DNA from: Anarhynchus alexandrinus
Taxonomy: Eukaryota > Chordata > Aves > Charadriiformes > Charadriidae
Length of the DNA stretch: 64,000 nucleotides
Direction: 5' to 3'
Assembly (NCBI GenBank): GCA_008711295.1
Contig: VUYV01000003.1
Location: 3,055,246 to 3,119,245, forward strand
Shown here: in pieces, positions 48,877-62,150 of the stretch
How the letters are laid out: each line of letters opens with the position of its first letter
How positions within the stretch are numbered: position 1 is the stretch's first letter
Position numbers and translations under genes: made by a program
The notes under the pieces: generated by a model
Databases searched by the model: none
The model's input: only the letters and a program-made list of their open reading frames with translations
Told to the model about the DNA's origin: nothing

Positions 48877-51499
48877 TCTGACAACTTACAAATGTGTGGT
48901 TCTTGTTATCTGTTGTATGATTGTAATGTTATTCCAGGTTTATGCAGCCAGTGTGTGTGTGATAAGTAAAATGAACTGCTGGGTACCTTTATGTCCAGCT
49001 GGACAAATTTCACCTACAACCCCTGTGCCAGGATTGCTTCTTCCAAGATGTCTCAAACAGTGTCTCTATTGCCACCATCATAGCAAAAGGGGCTGGCTGA
49101 ATCATGTGATACCACCCTTGGGCTAACTCTTACGCTTCAATAAGACAATGCCTTTTACCGTGAGTGGCTTTCAGGTTGGTCACACGTTAGAGGCTGTTCC
49201 AACACAAAAATTTCATGCATTGTGGAAATATTTCACAAAGTGTCTGTGTCTCCTGAAGATTACATAACATACCAATAATACAGCAAATAGATTTGGTTAC
49301 TTATTTACACATTTTCTAAATGACTTCTCTATTCACCTTTTGTAAGTCATGAGTCTTTAAAGTATTAAAGAGTTAGTTTTATCAATTTACTGGGGTAGAT
49401 TGATTTATTGCCTGTAGGAGTAAATAATTTAGTATGAACCAGGTCTTCTTTTGCCTAGTCTCTGAAAACTTTTGACCATGAAAAAAGTGCTAGCTTTTAA
49501 CTCTAATTTTGACAGCAGTTACTGATAACTTCTAAGTGCTCGTTATGCATGTTTTTCAGTTGATAATTTGGCAGCCCTTGGAGAGAAATTCTCAGAGAAG
49601 ACAATCATCTGCATTTAGTATATTCCACTCCAGTTCTTTAATATTCAAACTTGGTGTTAAGGTGTCTGTTTCTGTGGATGTGATATTTCTGTGGATGTGA
49701 TAAAATGTGCACACATGTAGCTAGAATATATATACTTTATTAATAACTAGAGAAAAATAAGAATCATTTAGCAGTCTTTTTTTTTTTTTCAATACATGTT
49801 ACCATTTAGTTACTCTGCATGTGTTACAGATTTGGTGAAAACTGTACTGTCATAGCGGTATTCTGACAAAAAGTCAAGTTCCTACTGAAGTGAACACACT
49901 TTGAAAACGTGTCAGATTTGATTACATATCGTTATCAACCCATACATTAGTAATCTAAAATATACTTTTAAAATTGAATGTTTATTTGACTTTTGATAAG
50001 AATAATAACATTCAAAAGTTGAGAATGAATTTATTTTACTTAATCACAGTGACTGTTCAAAAACTGAGAAAATTCATTTTCAAATTACATGTTAGAATAG
50101 GGTAGAACCTGTAGAAATCCTTAAGATGTTAGATTTTCTTCTCACCTACCTCTAGTAAACAAGATTTTTCTGCACTTTTGGAACTCTTTGTGCATGCTAA
50201 CACTGCTTTGTGATTAGGTTTATTGCCTTACGGAAAATGCTTGCGTATTGGGTTCAGTAGCTGTAATCAAATGTGTTCTCTTTTAAAATTATTTTTTCAT
50301 GTGATAATGTTGCTTAGTGTGTGGACCTAGAGAGAATAATTTCAGGTTTTATGCATTGTAACATTTCCTTCCTTTTAATTCCGACTCCCTTGAAATCTGC
50401 TGAAAAGTGCTGCTGCAGGAATTTCGAGTGACAAAAAATATGGATTTTTTCCAAAACCTAGTAGCATATTTATCAAATTGCAGGAGATGACCATTTGCGC
50501 AAATGACAAGGAACTAAATGCTAAGAAAATACCTTTTTCTCCAGAGTGTTTTAATAAAGAAAATCTATACCCCCCTACTCTCCCCTCCCAAATTAATCTG
50601 TAACCATTACCTCTTACAAAATATTGTGCCTTGTCTTAATCTCTGAGTAGAATAAAGAATGTCATTCTTAATGTAGAAGTGTCTGGCACTCTGAAGCAAG
50701 ATTTTGTCAAAATATATATGCCCTTGAGTAAAATTCTGGCAGTCACTCCAATAAAGATAAGCTCTGTTTTTTATCAACCATATGTCAGGCCGGAGTATAA
50801 CCTTCCATGGGGCTATGGAATTCATTCACTAAATTACATTTGACATTCACAGGAACCCGAGGGATCAAATGGATTATGTGGTTGTAAGAGATTTTCTTTT
50901 TATTCTAGATTAGTGCTGAGACAGACTGCTTCAAAAATATGGAGTATCTCCAAACTGCGGGTATTTGGAAACCCACTAGAAACTTGGAGAAGTGCCTGCT
51001 GCTGTTGGGCTGCTTGAACTTTTATTAATGGCCCAGGCTGCTGGAAGCATACAAGCTATGTAAGACTTGGAAAGAAAGATTTTATTTTTTTTTTTTTAAT
51101 GAAAACAGCCCATCTGCTTGTTCTGACATTGCATTAGCTGCTTTTTTTTTATTGCAATTTCTTTATTAATTTTAAGTGATATATTTTGACTGTAAGAAGT
51201 GAATTTGTAGCCTTAACCACTGAAGTTCTGGTCACAAAAAGACAAAGACACTTCTGCTTATCTGGTCCTTACTACAGCAGAGCCTACAAAGGATTTACAA
51301 ATAGACAAAATGTGGTTATGTTTTTTTTTTCTTCCTGTAGGAAGAAAAGGCAACTTAGCTTATGTGCCTATGTCTTCAGTGTTACAAGAAAAGGCAGACA
51401 AAAGTGCAGCTGGGCATTGAACCAGTCTCATTTGCTAGGTTTAATATACATCTGTGCTCTTTGTATTTTCATGTTGAAGATAGTGTTCAAAGCCAGGCA
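48877..51499. other. Unique stretch, possibly holding conserved non-coding DNA
   Basis: No repeat family. A 17-bp tandem duplication lies at 49669-49702. The part from about 50390 to 51060 has a texture less AT-monotonous than its flanks. It includes TTTTCTTTTTATTCTAG at 50893-50909, a good splice-acceptor shape. I cannot show that an exon follows. Confidence 0.45.
49669..49702. repeat. Perfect 17-bp tandem duplication
   Basis: TTTCTGTGGATGTGATA occurs twice in direct succession (49669-49685 and 49686-49702) without mismatch, pointing to a recent slippage event or an assembly duplication. Confidence 0.9.
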
Positions 51500-51596
51500 G
51501 GTCTAGTGGGAGGTGTCCCTGCCCATGGCAGGGGGGTTGGAACTAGATGATCTTTAAGGTCCCTTCCAACCATTCTATGATTCTGTGATTCTATAG
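51500..51596 (+). mobile_element. CR1 LINE, extreme 3' end only
   Basis: 97 bases of plus-strand CR1: GTCTAGTGGGAGGTGTCCCT, CATGGCAGGGGGGTTGGAAC, TAGATGATCTTTAAGGTCCC, then CATTCTATGATTCTGTGATT. It is very well preserved and lacks all coding sequence, an extreme 5' truncation. Its sequence is close to the end of the 41.06-kb copy. Confidence 0.94.
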
Positions 51597-52561
51597 CTTT
51601 GTCATACCCTGCATATTCTATTTATCCATTTAAAGAATGGGAAATTAATTAATTCAGGAAGCTCAAGTCCAACCACACGTTTTTCCCCCCATTCTTTTGT
51701 TGTTGTTGCTGTTGTTAAGTACTTGACTTCTCTGTAAAAGCAGTAACGTGCTCTGCTTAAATTCTATACAAGTCCTAGAACAAGCCCTTTTCTGTAATTG
51801 TAAAAGCTATTGTTTTCTTTTTCTAAAGGGACAAATTATCTTCAGTGTATACATTTTATAGGCATAAAAGGAGACAAAGAAGTGACTGTTGGCTTTATGA
51901 ATACTTTTTCAGAACAGTGGTTCCATTAAACTATTACCAGAGTAGGGAAGAACGATTTTTTTTTTAACCATCCACACGCACCCCACCCTCCCTCCCCACC
52001 CAGAGCTCTTCAATTAATTTCCTAAATCCTACATAAAATACAAAGAACTTCACTAATCTTCAGTGTGAAGTTCTTCAGAGGTACAGTAATAGCTTACTCA
52101 CTAGAGCAATCGCATAAGATATGAAAGCCCAACATCATGTCCTTGGTTTGCTTGACCTGCATCAAGGTCTAGTTTAGTCTTTTTACATGTTTGGTGGTTA
52201 GACAAGACTTCTGTATATTGGTTCTTCTATACTTTATTGTGCTTAGAGGCCCCTTTCTACAGGCTCTTTCTATAGGCATTTTTCAAGCTTATACTGGTGC
52301 ATTTGTACGTATCTGGCTACATTCCAGTCCTTTCTCCCTTTTTATATTTGTTGCACTTACCAGTTGGTTGAGTGTGTTTTGATACACTTCTCCACTATCC
52401 TTGGAGAAAGGTAGTGGATGTGTCTGAGTCTGGTTGTATTTAATTTAGGTATGTGGCATCCTAAACAGTCAACATTAATCTTGTCAGCATGGTGAAAGTC
52501 TTCCCTGCTGTATGATATAAACTGACAGATCTTCAGCACCACTCCTTCCCACCTAGTATGT
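51597..52561. other. Unique stretch
   Basis: Nothing recognised apart from a short TTG/CTG-like run near 51697-51716 and a C-rich patch (CACCCCACCCTCCCTCCCCA) at 51980-51999. Confidence 0.55.
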
Positions 52562-52960
52562 TACCATGGTTTAACCCCAGCCAACAACCAAGAACTATTC
52601 AATCATCGCTCACTCCCCCCACCCTGTGCTGCAATGAGGGGAGAATCGGAAGAAAAAGGCAAAACTTGTGGCTTGAGATAAAGGCAGTTTAACAGAACAG
52701 TGAAGGAAAAAGGAAAAGAACAACAATAACACTGCTAGAGGAATATATAAAACATGACCAATGTATTGCCACTCACTGACTGGACCAGGAAGCCCCCAGC
52801 CCACTCCCAAGTGACAATTTCTTGCCCCCCTCCCCAGCCAGCTCCCCCTATATTCTGGACATGGCTCACTGCGTATGGAACACACCTCAGCTAGTCTGGG
52901 TCAGCTGACCTCCCCCTCCCTGCTGTGAAAATTAAAATTATCCCCGCTGGAACCAGGACA
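52562..52960 (-). mobile_element. Endogenous retrovirus solo LTR, minus strand
   Basis: An avian-type LTR that I recognise by its overall wording. The plus strand begins TACCATGGTTTAACCCCAGC and ends CCCGCTGGAACCAGGACA, so the sense strand starts TGTCCTGGTTCCAGC and runs to GGGTTAAACCATGG. Between these lie the expected parts. They include a degraded TATA region (sense AGAATATAGGGGGAG, around 52862-52843), then the polyadenylation region with TTAAACTGCCTTTATCTC, then a C-rich U5. At 399 bases it is shorter than I expect for this family, so internal deletions are likely. No coding remnant adjoins it: a solo LTR left by recombination. A clean target-site duplication is not visible. Confidence 0.85.
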
Positions 52961-55900
52961 GATGTATTATCTTGTTTCAGAACATTGGAACGTGCTAAAC
53001 ATCATCTAGAACAAAAAAAAACAAAAACAAAAACCAACCAACCAACCAAAAAAAAAAAAAAANCCCAACCAAAAAGCCCCAACAACCAACAAAAAAAAGA
53101 AGTGTTATTTAATTTTCTCCAAATGGCAAGTATTTGCTCACTCTGTGCTTCTTCTGCTTTTGAAACAGAATGTTAACAAATTGATTTTTGATTGTAGTTT
53201 AATGAAAATCTTTATTTTGGTGAGTCACTTCAAAAGTCCTGGCAAAAGTCAGGAAGTCCAAGACAATGATCATTATAAATTTATAAATCATTATATTTCA
53301 TTTTATCCAGTGGAATTACAGATTTGCATGTACTGAAGATCTTTGCTGCACATTGTGTTTAATATTATTCCTCTGTATGTTTTCCTTCTCCTACAGATTT
53401 TATAATTTAGACTACTGCAAATCCTTAAGAGGAAAAAATTAGATTTACTAGAGATGAGTCACTGGGAGATCAAAGAATTTAAATAATTTGCTCATAACTA
53501 CAAAGTTTAATGAAGACTTATTTTGAGTACTTCTTCCTTGACTTATTGTCATTCTTTAATCACTGTGAGTACTTCCAGTGGAAATCAAAGGGCTTGACTT
53601 TCGTAATATGTGAGAACACGGGTTTTCTAACATGAGTATTAATCATGTCATCAAAGGCTACAGACAGAATAGATGATGTAAAAGAATAAACAGGGCAAGG
53701 GGGTTTTGAGATATACAACTTCACATAAATTAGAAGGACGTCAGAGCAAAAAAGCTTTATGTTCTATTAACAACTATTAACAAAGTTAATCCTGGCTGTA
53801 TTTCCAGCTTCCTGTTCACCCTATGCCAGCTGTTTTAATAGAAGATCAGATGTGTAGTGAGGGTCTGGGAGTCTAAAATTCTTAATGTGTTAGTGACCAT
53901 GCAAGTTAATACCACGAAGTAAGCAAAAAGTACCTAATATTTAGATCACAGGTCTTTGTTGGGATCACTTTGCTTGTCTTTGTAGTAATATGTGAGCTAT
54001 TAATAAACACCGATATATTCCAGTACAATAATAATAAAGATAGATGTATAGTATGTGCTATGGAAATCAGTCTTTCCTCTGCGGGTAATGCTGATGTACA
54101 CTTAATTAAAACTGACAAATGGAAATAAAGGTGGAAGAAAGGCTGAAGAAGATGAAATGTTGAAATGGAAAGCCAGAGTTGAAGGAGGAATGGAATTTAG
54201 TGACAAATAAAGTGGAAATCAAAGTACATACAAGGCAGAAGTATTTCAATAGATGTTATGAAGTACAGCATACAAAATGAGGGGATACAGTTGACTGGTT
54301 TAGCATACCTGAGATGTGTATCTGAAAGAAAATGACTCTAAGAGGTAAGAACCTTGCAGTCACAGGGCCAAGTGTAAATCCATACATATAAGGAAAGAAC
54401 TTGAATTAGCTATGTAGAGGACCTGAAATACTGCATGGTGGTTTTGTGATGTGGTTATATAAGCAAGATATGAAAATGCAATATGAACTAAGCTTTGAGA
54501 AATTTAGGAACACGAAGTTTCTGTCTGTGCTTTTCTGATTGCAGTGACAGTCTGTTGAGGTTCACTCCTTAGAGATTTGATTTAGCTGTTTTGTAGTTAT
54601 GAAGTTATGAGCTGTTGTAGCAATTGAGGATGTAAAGAAACAGACTGGGCTTTCTGTATTGACTAATTTTAAGTGTCATTCCTGAAACTCTTCATAATGG
54701 ATGAAGATGTTATTGGTCAACATACTAAAAATGAATAAAGTCAAGAATCCAAAATTATTGGATACTCTAAAAATGCTTGCTGCAGCTGGATGAAAAGTGT
54801 TAATGTTCAAAGCCAAAATGAAATACAAGTAAATAGAAAGCTGATAAAGCCAGGATTTTTTCTAGAAGTCTGCATGAAATAAGTAGAAATTATGTGGAAG
54901 AAGTAATTAAAACACTCAATTAAATACAATGGGAAAGAACTAAAAAAAAAATTATATCTTGCTCAACATTTCTAAGGTCAGGAACTAGTACTGTGGCTGT
55001 ACGTGCCCAACTTTACTTACAAGTCAAGATACAAATGAATAAACGTATGTAAGTGCAACTTCTGTGGGTTTGAGGCAACTAACTTATGTGATGGATGGTA
55101 TACTGCAACTGTAAGTGCAAATTATAAATAACTGATGAAAGTTGAGCTTTCAGATTTTTCTTCTCTATTCTTTTGTGTATGCAATATTGTGTCCTCATGT
55201 TAATGAGACAAGGAAAAAAATGCATGGTAATAAAAAGCACGTTGTTATGCACCAATGCTGGAAGAGGCCAGTTGAGAATAATTAATAAGTATATAAATAC
55301 CTTGTTTACAAAGAAAACAAATGTATGTTTCCATTTGTGGATTTCCATGGAAACTGCCTGGAAAATCATCGTTACTATACTCAGAATCAGAAACAGCTTT
55401 GTTAGAAAAAATAAATCTGTACCATTTTTTCAGACTTATTAATGTAGTTGTGGCACTTTCTATGTCAGGCTGATATGCACCTAAATATAATCAGTTTTAC
55501 GTGTTTCAGTCTGATGTTGGAATGCTTTATGACCATTGAAATGTCTTTGTGACATGAAGAATGCATTCAACTGTGAGAAAAGTGCCATAATAAAGTGCCA
55601 GTCGAGGGACATAAACTCTTGCCTCTTTCCTAGAAGACCAAAGTGTCATTTATAAAAGATACTAGTAAGCAGGGTTGGTTTTTTTTTTTTAGTATGTGTG
55701 TGTATTCTCATGGCTTTTTTTAATTTTCTTGTTTGGTTATCGTTCAGTTATAGTGTTGGCCCCGAGAATACAATCAGAAATCATTTAATCTTTCTAAAAT
55801 CTATTCTGTAATGTAATACAGCTCAGTTACACTTTCCTGAATGATAAATTAAAAACAGAGTGGAGTTCTAAACATGCTGAAAGCTCCCCCTGCTGTTGAA

Positions 55901-56922
55901 AAGCCAGTAAGAGTTGAGTCATCCCTTTGGTTTTTGTGTTCAAAAGAAATGCCAAGATCAAATGCTGTAAACGAGCTAATGGTCAAAAAATGTTTATTTC
56001 AGTAATGACAACTTCAGCTGATGAAAGAAAGAAGCTAGTATGTTTCCATTAGGGTTAGGTTACTATAATACTCATGACATAGGAGAAAATCCATGGTAAC
56101 AAAGAAGCTATTTCTGTCAAACCAAATGAGGAAAAAGGTTAACCATAAAACCATAAAATCCTTTTTTTAAACTGGGCCAGTATTTTACATAGGGAGGAAT
56201 ATTCAAGGTATTTATGAAAGTCATATATGGTTAAAGTTATAAATTTATTCTGGTTAAGATCAACGAGCAACCTCTGAAAATTACACTTTTGAGTAGTTTG
56301 TTGTAGCAATGCTGTATTTTGTAAGTAAGGTGCAGTGAAATCACTTAAATTGAAATGATGCTTGGACATAGCCTGAGTTAACGTAACTGTCTTCCTGTCT
56401 TCACTATTACATGGAAAAAAACCCATACATATACAAGATAGATGCCTTTATATCATTCTGCATATGAACAATGTACTCCTGCTTATCCACAAAAAAGAAA
56501 AAAATCAGTTGATTGGAGTGATACATGCAACTAAATAATGTACTTTTGGGAACTGATTTAAGGAGCATATCAACAAATATATTATGCAAAGAGCATAGTC
56601 TGCTCAGATCAGATTGCAAGTTACACTAGTGCAATAAGACATGAACCAGTGAATTTACATTAACAGGATGAAAGGAAAGTATTTGAATAGCATCCAGATT
56701 GAAGAACCAAACTGGATCTTTAATTATTTTAATTTCTTTTATTTTCTGTATTAGGTGTCTGCTATCTTTGACAGGGGGAGAAGAGTTGTAATTCTCACTT
56801 TTCCTGTTTTATTCTCCTTGGAGTGCTGGTTGCACATCACTGTCTTGATATGTATCAGCCAAACATGTAACAGGATATCCAGGTCTATTTTGTTCTCAAA
56901 TTTCATAATCTACAGCTATCTC
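52961..56922. other. Unique AT-rich stretch between LTRs
   Basis: Contains an A-rich AAAAC/AACC tract just after the LTR (53010-53100). Otherwise nothing is recognised. No retroviral gag, pol or env sequence is visible, so the flanking LTRs do not bracket a readable provirus. Confidence 0.55.
53010..53100 (+). repeat. A-rich AAAAC/AACC simple repeat with an N
   Basis: AAAAC units, then AACC units, then an A run up to N (53063), then CAACC-type units and a final A run. The N sits at the end of a homopolymer, where read consensus commonly fails. Confidence 0.85.
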
Positions 56923-57900
56923 TGTTTGTGGTGGGATGACCATTGCCAGTTGCCAGATGCCCACCCAGCTGCTCTCTCACTCCCCCACCTCAACAGGACA
57001 GGGGGAGAAAATAAGGTGGAAAAGCTCGTGGGTCAAGACAGAGATGGGCAGATCACTGACCAGTTACTGTCACAGGCCAAACAGACTCGCCTTGGGCAAA
57101 GCTAATTTAATTTATTGCCCATTGAAAATAGAGTAGGGTGGTGAGAAACAAAGACAACAAACCTAGAACACTTTCCCTCCATCCGTCTGCCCTTCTCCCC
57201 TGGCTCAGCTTCACTCCATCACTCCCGACTCCTCCACCTCCTCCCCCAGAGCGGCGCAGGGGATGGGCAATGGGGGGCTGCAGTTGGTCCATGGCAGCTC
57301 CTCTCTGCCACCGCCACCACCTCTCACTGCTCCCCCGCTCCAGCCCGGACCCTTCCCAGGGGCTGCAGTCATTCAGGATAAGCTTGCTCCAGGGTGGCCT
57401 CTCCATGGGCTGCAACTTCCTTGAGGGGATGTCCACCCGCCCTGCCAGGGTGTCTCCCTGCTGAGGCCACCAGGGCACCTCTGCGGGGGCGCCTGGAGCA
57501 CCTCCTGCCCTCCTCCTGCTCTCCCCTTGGGGCTCGCAGGGCTGTTTCTCCCCCGGTTTCCCTCAGCCCTGGCTGCCGGGCAGCGCTTTGCCCGTTCTGA
57601 CACAGGCTTTCCCCGCAGCCCCCGCCCGTGGCTGAGGGGCTCAGCTGTGCCCTGCAGTGGGGCCGGTGGAGCCGGCGGGAACCGGCTGTGTCCGGCACGG
57701 GGCAGAGGATGACTGTAACACCACGTGCACTGCCTCCTTGGTGAGCTGTAGCTGGCGACCCGTGCGGTGTCCCCTCCCAAGCTCCTGTACACCCCTGGCC
57801 TACTCGATTCGAGAAGGTGGGGAAGAGGGAAAGAAAATGCCCTGATGCAGTGCGAGCACGGCTGGGCAACAGGTGACACAGCTGGTGTGTCACCAGCTGG
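56923..57900 (-). mobile_element. GC-rich endogenous retrovirus LTR, minus strand, probably mosaic
   Basis: The left 220 bases (TGGTGGGATGACC, CAGCTGCTCTCTCACTCCCC, GGTGGAAAAGCTCGTGGGTC, CAGTTACTGTCACAGGCCAA, TTTAATTTATT) match the repeat at 62151, unit for unit. The middle (57180-57750) is strongly GC- and CpG-rich and contains GGGGGCGCCTGGAGCACCTC and GGGCTGTTTCTC, wording I associate with the body of the same avian LTR family. The right part (about 57765-57880) has CCCCTCCCAAGCTCCTGTAC and CCTGGCCTACTCG, words I associate with a related LTR, hence the suspected mosaic. No provirus genes adjoin. The 203-codon minus-strand frame at 57980-57369 is a by-product of the GC-rich LTR, not a gene. 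Confidence 0.75.
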
Positions 57901-60900
57901 GTTTTAGCCCCAAGGGCAGGGCACAGCGCCATGGAGGGGCTGCTGTGAGGAAAGTCAATGCTGTAACTCTGTCCCTGCAAGGCCCAGCCCTGTTTATGGT
58001 GAGACCTCTCAAGCTCTGAGTGTGTGGTTGCTTACCTTCCCATCTTGATTCTGGATTGTGAGACTTTACCTATTGTGGCACTTTATCAGATTTTGGGGGG
58101 AAAGTGTGAAAAGTTTAGAGTTTCTAGTATCAGTCTCCAGGTACAGCCCTTTCCTGTAATTTAGAATTTTTTTTTTTTTAAAGTCCTGATGTGACATTCC
58201 ATTCCCAGGCTCCATCTACATTGCAACAGACATCTTGTTTCATTCCATCAGGATTATTTTAAATAGCTCTTTGATTTTCAGTTCCCTCTTTCGTAACCAT
58301 CTCCTGGTACAAGGTAAAGGGGTTGTTGCCAAGGGCTTGCTGCCCCTCCTTGTGATTCTCAGTGTTCACTGGATTAGAGGTGCTGCCCACTACCTTTCAT
58401 AGGTAAATTGGTAACACCTTATTAATGCAAAAAAAGAGTACTTATAAGTCCCCGTTCAGCACATTACATTTGATTTCAACATTTGATGACAGCTGTCACC
58501 TTAATGCATCATTTTAATGTATGTAGACTAAAATGCCTTTTTAAAATTTTGCTGCTTGTACTAAAAATATTCTCCATTGTTTTGAGAAGGTAAAATATTT
58601 TTAAGTTAGTCATCCTAAAAATCAGCACTAGTGAATCTTGCATGCAACACAATTTAATTGAGCTCAATTGACTTAACTAATAAAACTGTTTCATTTTTAT
58701 GCTGGTCTGATACTCAAAACAGGATTCAGTGATGAATAATATAGCCCAACCTTTTGTCTCCCTGAGGCACAGTCCTTTCTTGAGAATCTTTTCTTTTGGT
58801 ACAAGGCTTTTCTAGTTTTTCTCTTGTCTGAAGGGGTCAGTTGAAGTGAAAACCAATACAGAATTTCAAATTATTGTTTTTCTTCTGCTATTTGAGATCT
58901 CTGCTTATCCCCCTTAACTGCAGTCTGTGGTTTGTGTAGTACGGCAGGCCTATATTAAGGGTTTTTACTGCTGGTATGTATAACAGTGTTGGGTAAAAGG
59001 TCTATTTTACATGAGGATTTAAGAATATGTGAATGGCTTGCCTTAGCAAGTATGCATTATCCCAAATACAGGCTGTACAATCCTTCCCCTTTATTTATGT
59101 ATTAACACTACCCTCATCATCACTGTATCTGACCACTTCATGCTTATCACACAATTATATTTTAACAAAACTTACAGAGGGGGAAGCTATTACCATGAAA
59201 TTATTATAGGGAGGAATGGAGTCAGGTTTCAGGGAGAAGTTTTCAAGGGAGTAATTGAATATATAGTCATACATATAATGAATGGAGATAAGCACCTCAT
59301 TATTGTTTCAGAAGGTCATGAGAAGGCACCTTTTTGCTTTGGCTCTGTCTCTATATGAACACTGGTTAGTGGGCTGTCCTTGCTCCCTTCTGCCCCTGAG
59401 CACTTTCGATTTGCCTCAAGCAAAAATCAGCTGAAAACACTTAAAAAAAAATAAAAATCAAAGCTGAAACTGACAGCTTTTACCTGGAGCCAGTTAGGAA
59501 GCTTTCTTAGAAGCTGACACTGTAGGGTACTAACTGGATTAAGAGCGAGCAATCAATCTGTGGCTCAAGTGACTTAATGAGAAAACTGATTGAGCCAAGA
59601 CTAAGATCTGTCTGCCAGCTCAGGATACGGGGAAAATAAGAATATGTTAGTATAGCTAAGAATTGAATTATGCAGATATCACATTACTAGTTATTTTTGT
59701 TTAAAAATCATTGCTATCAGACTATAAGCCCTGTAAATTCTCATACAAAAACTCATAAAGTCTTATTTTCAGTAGAAAGACATCTGCAAGAGCTTAGCTG
59801 AACATATAATTCTGTTCTGTATAGAGTAGAAGACAAAGGAGAAGTAGATTTTTTTTCTGCATCTCATTTATTTTTAACACAATTTTACATTAAATTCTCC
59901 TTGGCAACTTAACCCTTTATCCAGTTTGAGTTTTTTTCTGCTGTCAGCTAATCTTTTTATTATTGCAGTTTTTGAAGTTATATGTGAATAAGGATGAAAG
60001 AATGGTAAATTATGGCTAGTCTTTTGATGGATATGAATGGAAGAAGAATGAAACACTCTAACTTCCATCTTAAAACAGGAGGAAATGCAGCTCTTTTGTT
60101 CTCCATAGAGTTTCTTTTTAGTCCCTCATTCCTGACCTACAAGGAGTAGAAGGAAAGAGCATGAAGAAGCATATTCTTTAGCACCTGAATAAAGATTTCC
60201 GTAGGCATTTTTCTCCCTTGAATGATAATCTTTTACATCTGCATGGTGTAGATTTGAATAACCCCCATTATGTGAACATAGATTAATAAAGCGGTTCTTG
60301 ATCTCCTAGAAATGCAAATAAATGGTTTCAAAACAGTATTATGTGGAAATTTAATATATATCATGTAATGAATTAGCTTTAAATTACCAAAGCCAAAACC
60401 AGTGAAGGAAGGATTCAAGTAGTTAAACAACATAGTGAAATATAAAGTTACATCAAAGGGCAACAAAGAGACATGACAAATGCTTTACACAAAAGTCATT
60501 TTAATAAACCACTTAAAGCTGCATGCACAGTACTCCTGTCTTTGACTTGCTGATCAAAATGGTGAGGCACACAAAAAAATAAATCAGTCATATTACCATC
60601 AGTTCTATTTTAGAACTAATCAGTTCTTAGTTTACCATCTTAAAGGTAAATGGGATAAATACTGACTAGTAGGCTGCTCATAAAAATCATTTAATGTCTA
60701 TGGAGTTCAGAAAGTCCATGAGGAAGTGACAAGAAAATGATGCAAATGTCTGAGATTTCAGCTGATGAAAATCAGCATTAGATCTAACTAAATATATGAA
60801 GATATTTCAAGTTTCAGTGTTTGGGCATGAGTACCTACAAATATGAAAACATATTTATTGTCTAATAAGGGTTGCCCAGTGCAACTTTGGACATTTTTTT

Positions 60901-62150
60901 TTTTTTCATATCATTTTCCTGATTTGTATAGTTTAATTTGAATTAGGGTTAGGCTTTTGGGGAAGGGATGGATCTGTTTGCAGTTGTGCATAAAAACTGA
61001 ACATGCACTGTGCAACTACATTTTTAGAGATGCATCTTGGTCTGAAGGGTGATAACATAGTGTTTGAAAATCTGCCTGCCACTAAATTACTTTGGATGAT
61101 ATTTTTTTTGCTAAGAGTATGGACAATGTCACAATGTCACTATGTTACTGTCATAATTGACATTGCATTAGAAAAATATTTTTTCCTTTCTTTTTCAGAA
61201 TATTAAACTGTTATTTCAACACATAATGAGAATCAGTATGTTCCTATTGATTACATACTATGTTAGGATTCAGGAGGCCTAGGTTTTATTGCTGACTGCT
61301 GGTGCTTTTACAGAATATAATTCAATGTTTTGGTTTCTGGGGTGCTAGTAAACATTATAAATAATGAAATATTACCATAATTCAGTTTCCATGGATTAAA
61401 ACTGAGTTGCTTGCTCAGTCATTACTTTTCTTGTTCCACTTTTACATGCTTAAAGTGTGCCTGTACAAGTCTTTGTACTAATTCCTAAAAGTATCCTTAA
61501 GTGATCCTGAAAACCCCACATACTGCAGTATATCCTTGGAAATAAAAAAATTAACTTTTTTAGGGCTCCTGACCTCATAACAATAGCAAACTTTTGAATG
61601 CTTACAGTGACCCTCGTATTTCAGGATATTTTCACATCTTTTCTGCATATATCAGAGGATGGAGAAAAACAAGGCAAGCACCCTTAATTAGCGGATTTAC
61701 TGGCAATGTCTAGATATGGACAGAAGGGCTATGGGCTATGATAGAAGTGATTATTAGGACAGTGTCTGTGTTAATAAAAACAATACTTTCTCAGAGGAAG
61801 AGATACAATTAGTGACTGTGTTTTCTAAATTGTTGTTTACTACTAGAGTGAGGATCATTGATACAGTACTGCTAGAGGAATTTTTACTGTCATTCACTGA
61901 TATGGAACTGCAGTACTTCCCAAGGCCTTAGGTGAGCTCCCCATCAACTCGGTGCATGCAAAAATGTTTTTTCTAGTGGCAATTGAAAGGTACCTTTCTC
62001 CTCTTCTGACCCCTGTGATATCAACTCTTAATCCAGCTCACATATATCATCTAAGGCAGCATACCCTGTTAATTACCCTTTAGATATGTTAAAATAATAT
62101 GATGGGGAATATCTGTGCTTATTGAAGCTTTTCGATGTTCAGTATTTAGA
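57901..62150. other. Unique AT-rich stretch between two same-family LTRs
   Basis: About 4.2 kb separates the two related LTR copies. A decayed provirus could be imagined here, but I see no gag, protease, reverse transcriptase or integrase motif in any frame. The composition is ordinary AT-rich background. A 72-codon frame at 59140-59358 resembles nothing I know. Confidence 0.55.

Noticed and set aside
52925..53176. 83-codon frame across the A-rich repeat after the solo LTR
   Set aside because: It is mostly lysine, threonine, glutamine and asparagine codons from the AAAAC/AACC simple repeat, and it runs through an N.
57180..57750. CpG-island promoter of a host gene
   Set aside because: The flanking sequence on the left is clearly LTR and the body has LTR wording. 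No exon follows on either side.
57369..57980. 203-codon minus-strand open frame, the longest in the window
   Set aside because: It lies in the GC-rich LTR body, where stops are rare in all frames. The composition is low-complexity (R, G, P, A, S) and overlapping frames are similarly open on both strands.
57901..62150. Complete or partial provirus between the LTR pair
   Set aside because: No gag, pol or env motif in any frame, and the right LTR lacks most of its body.
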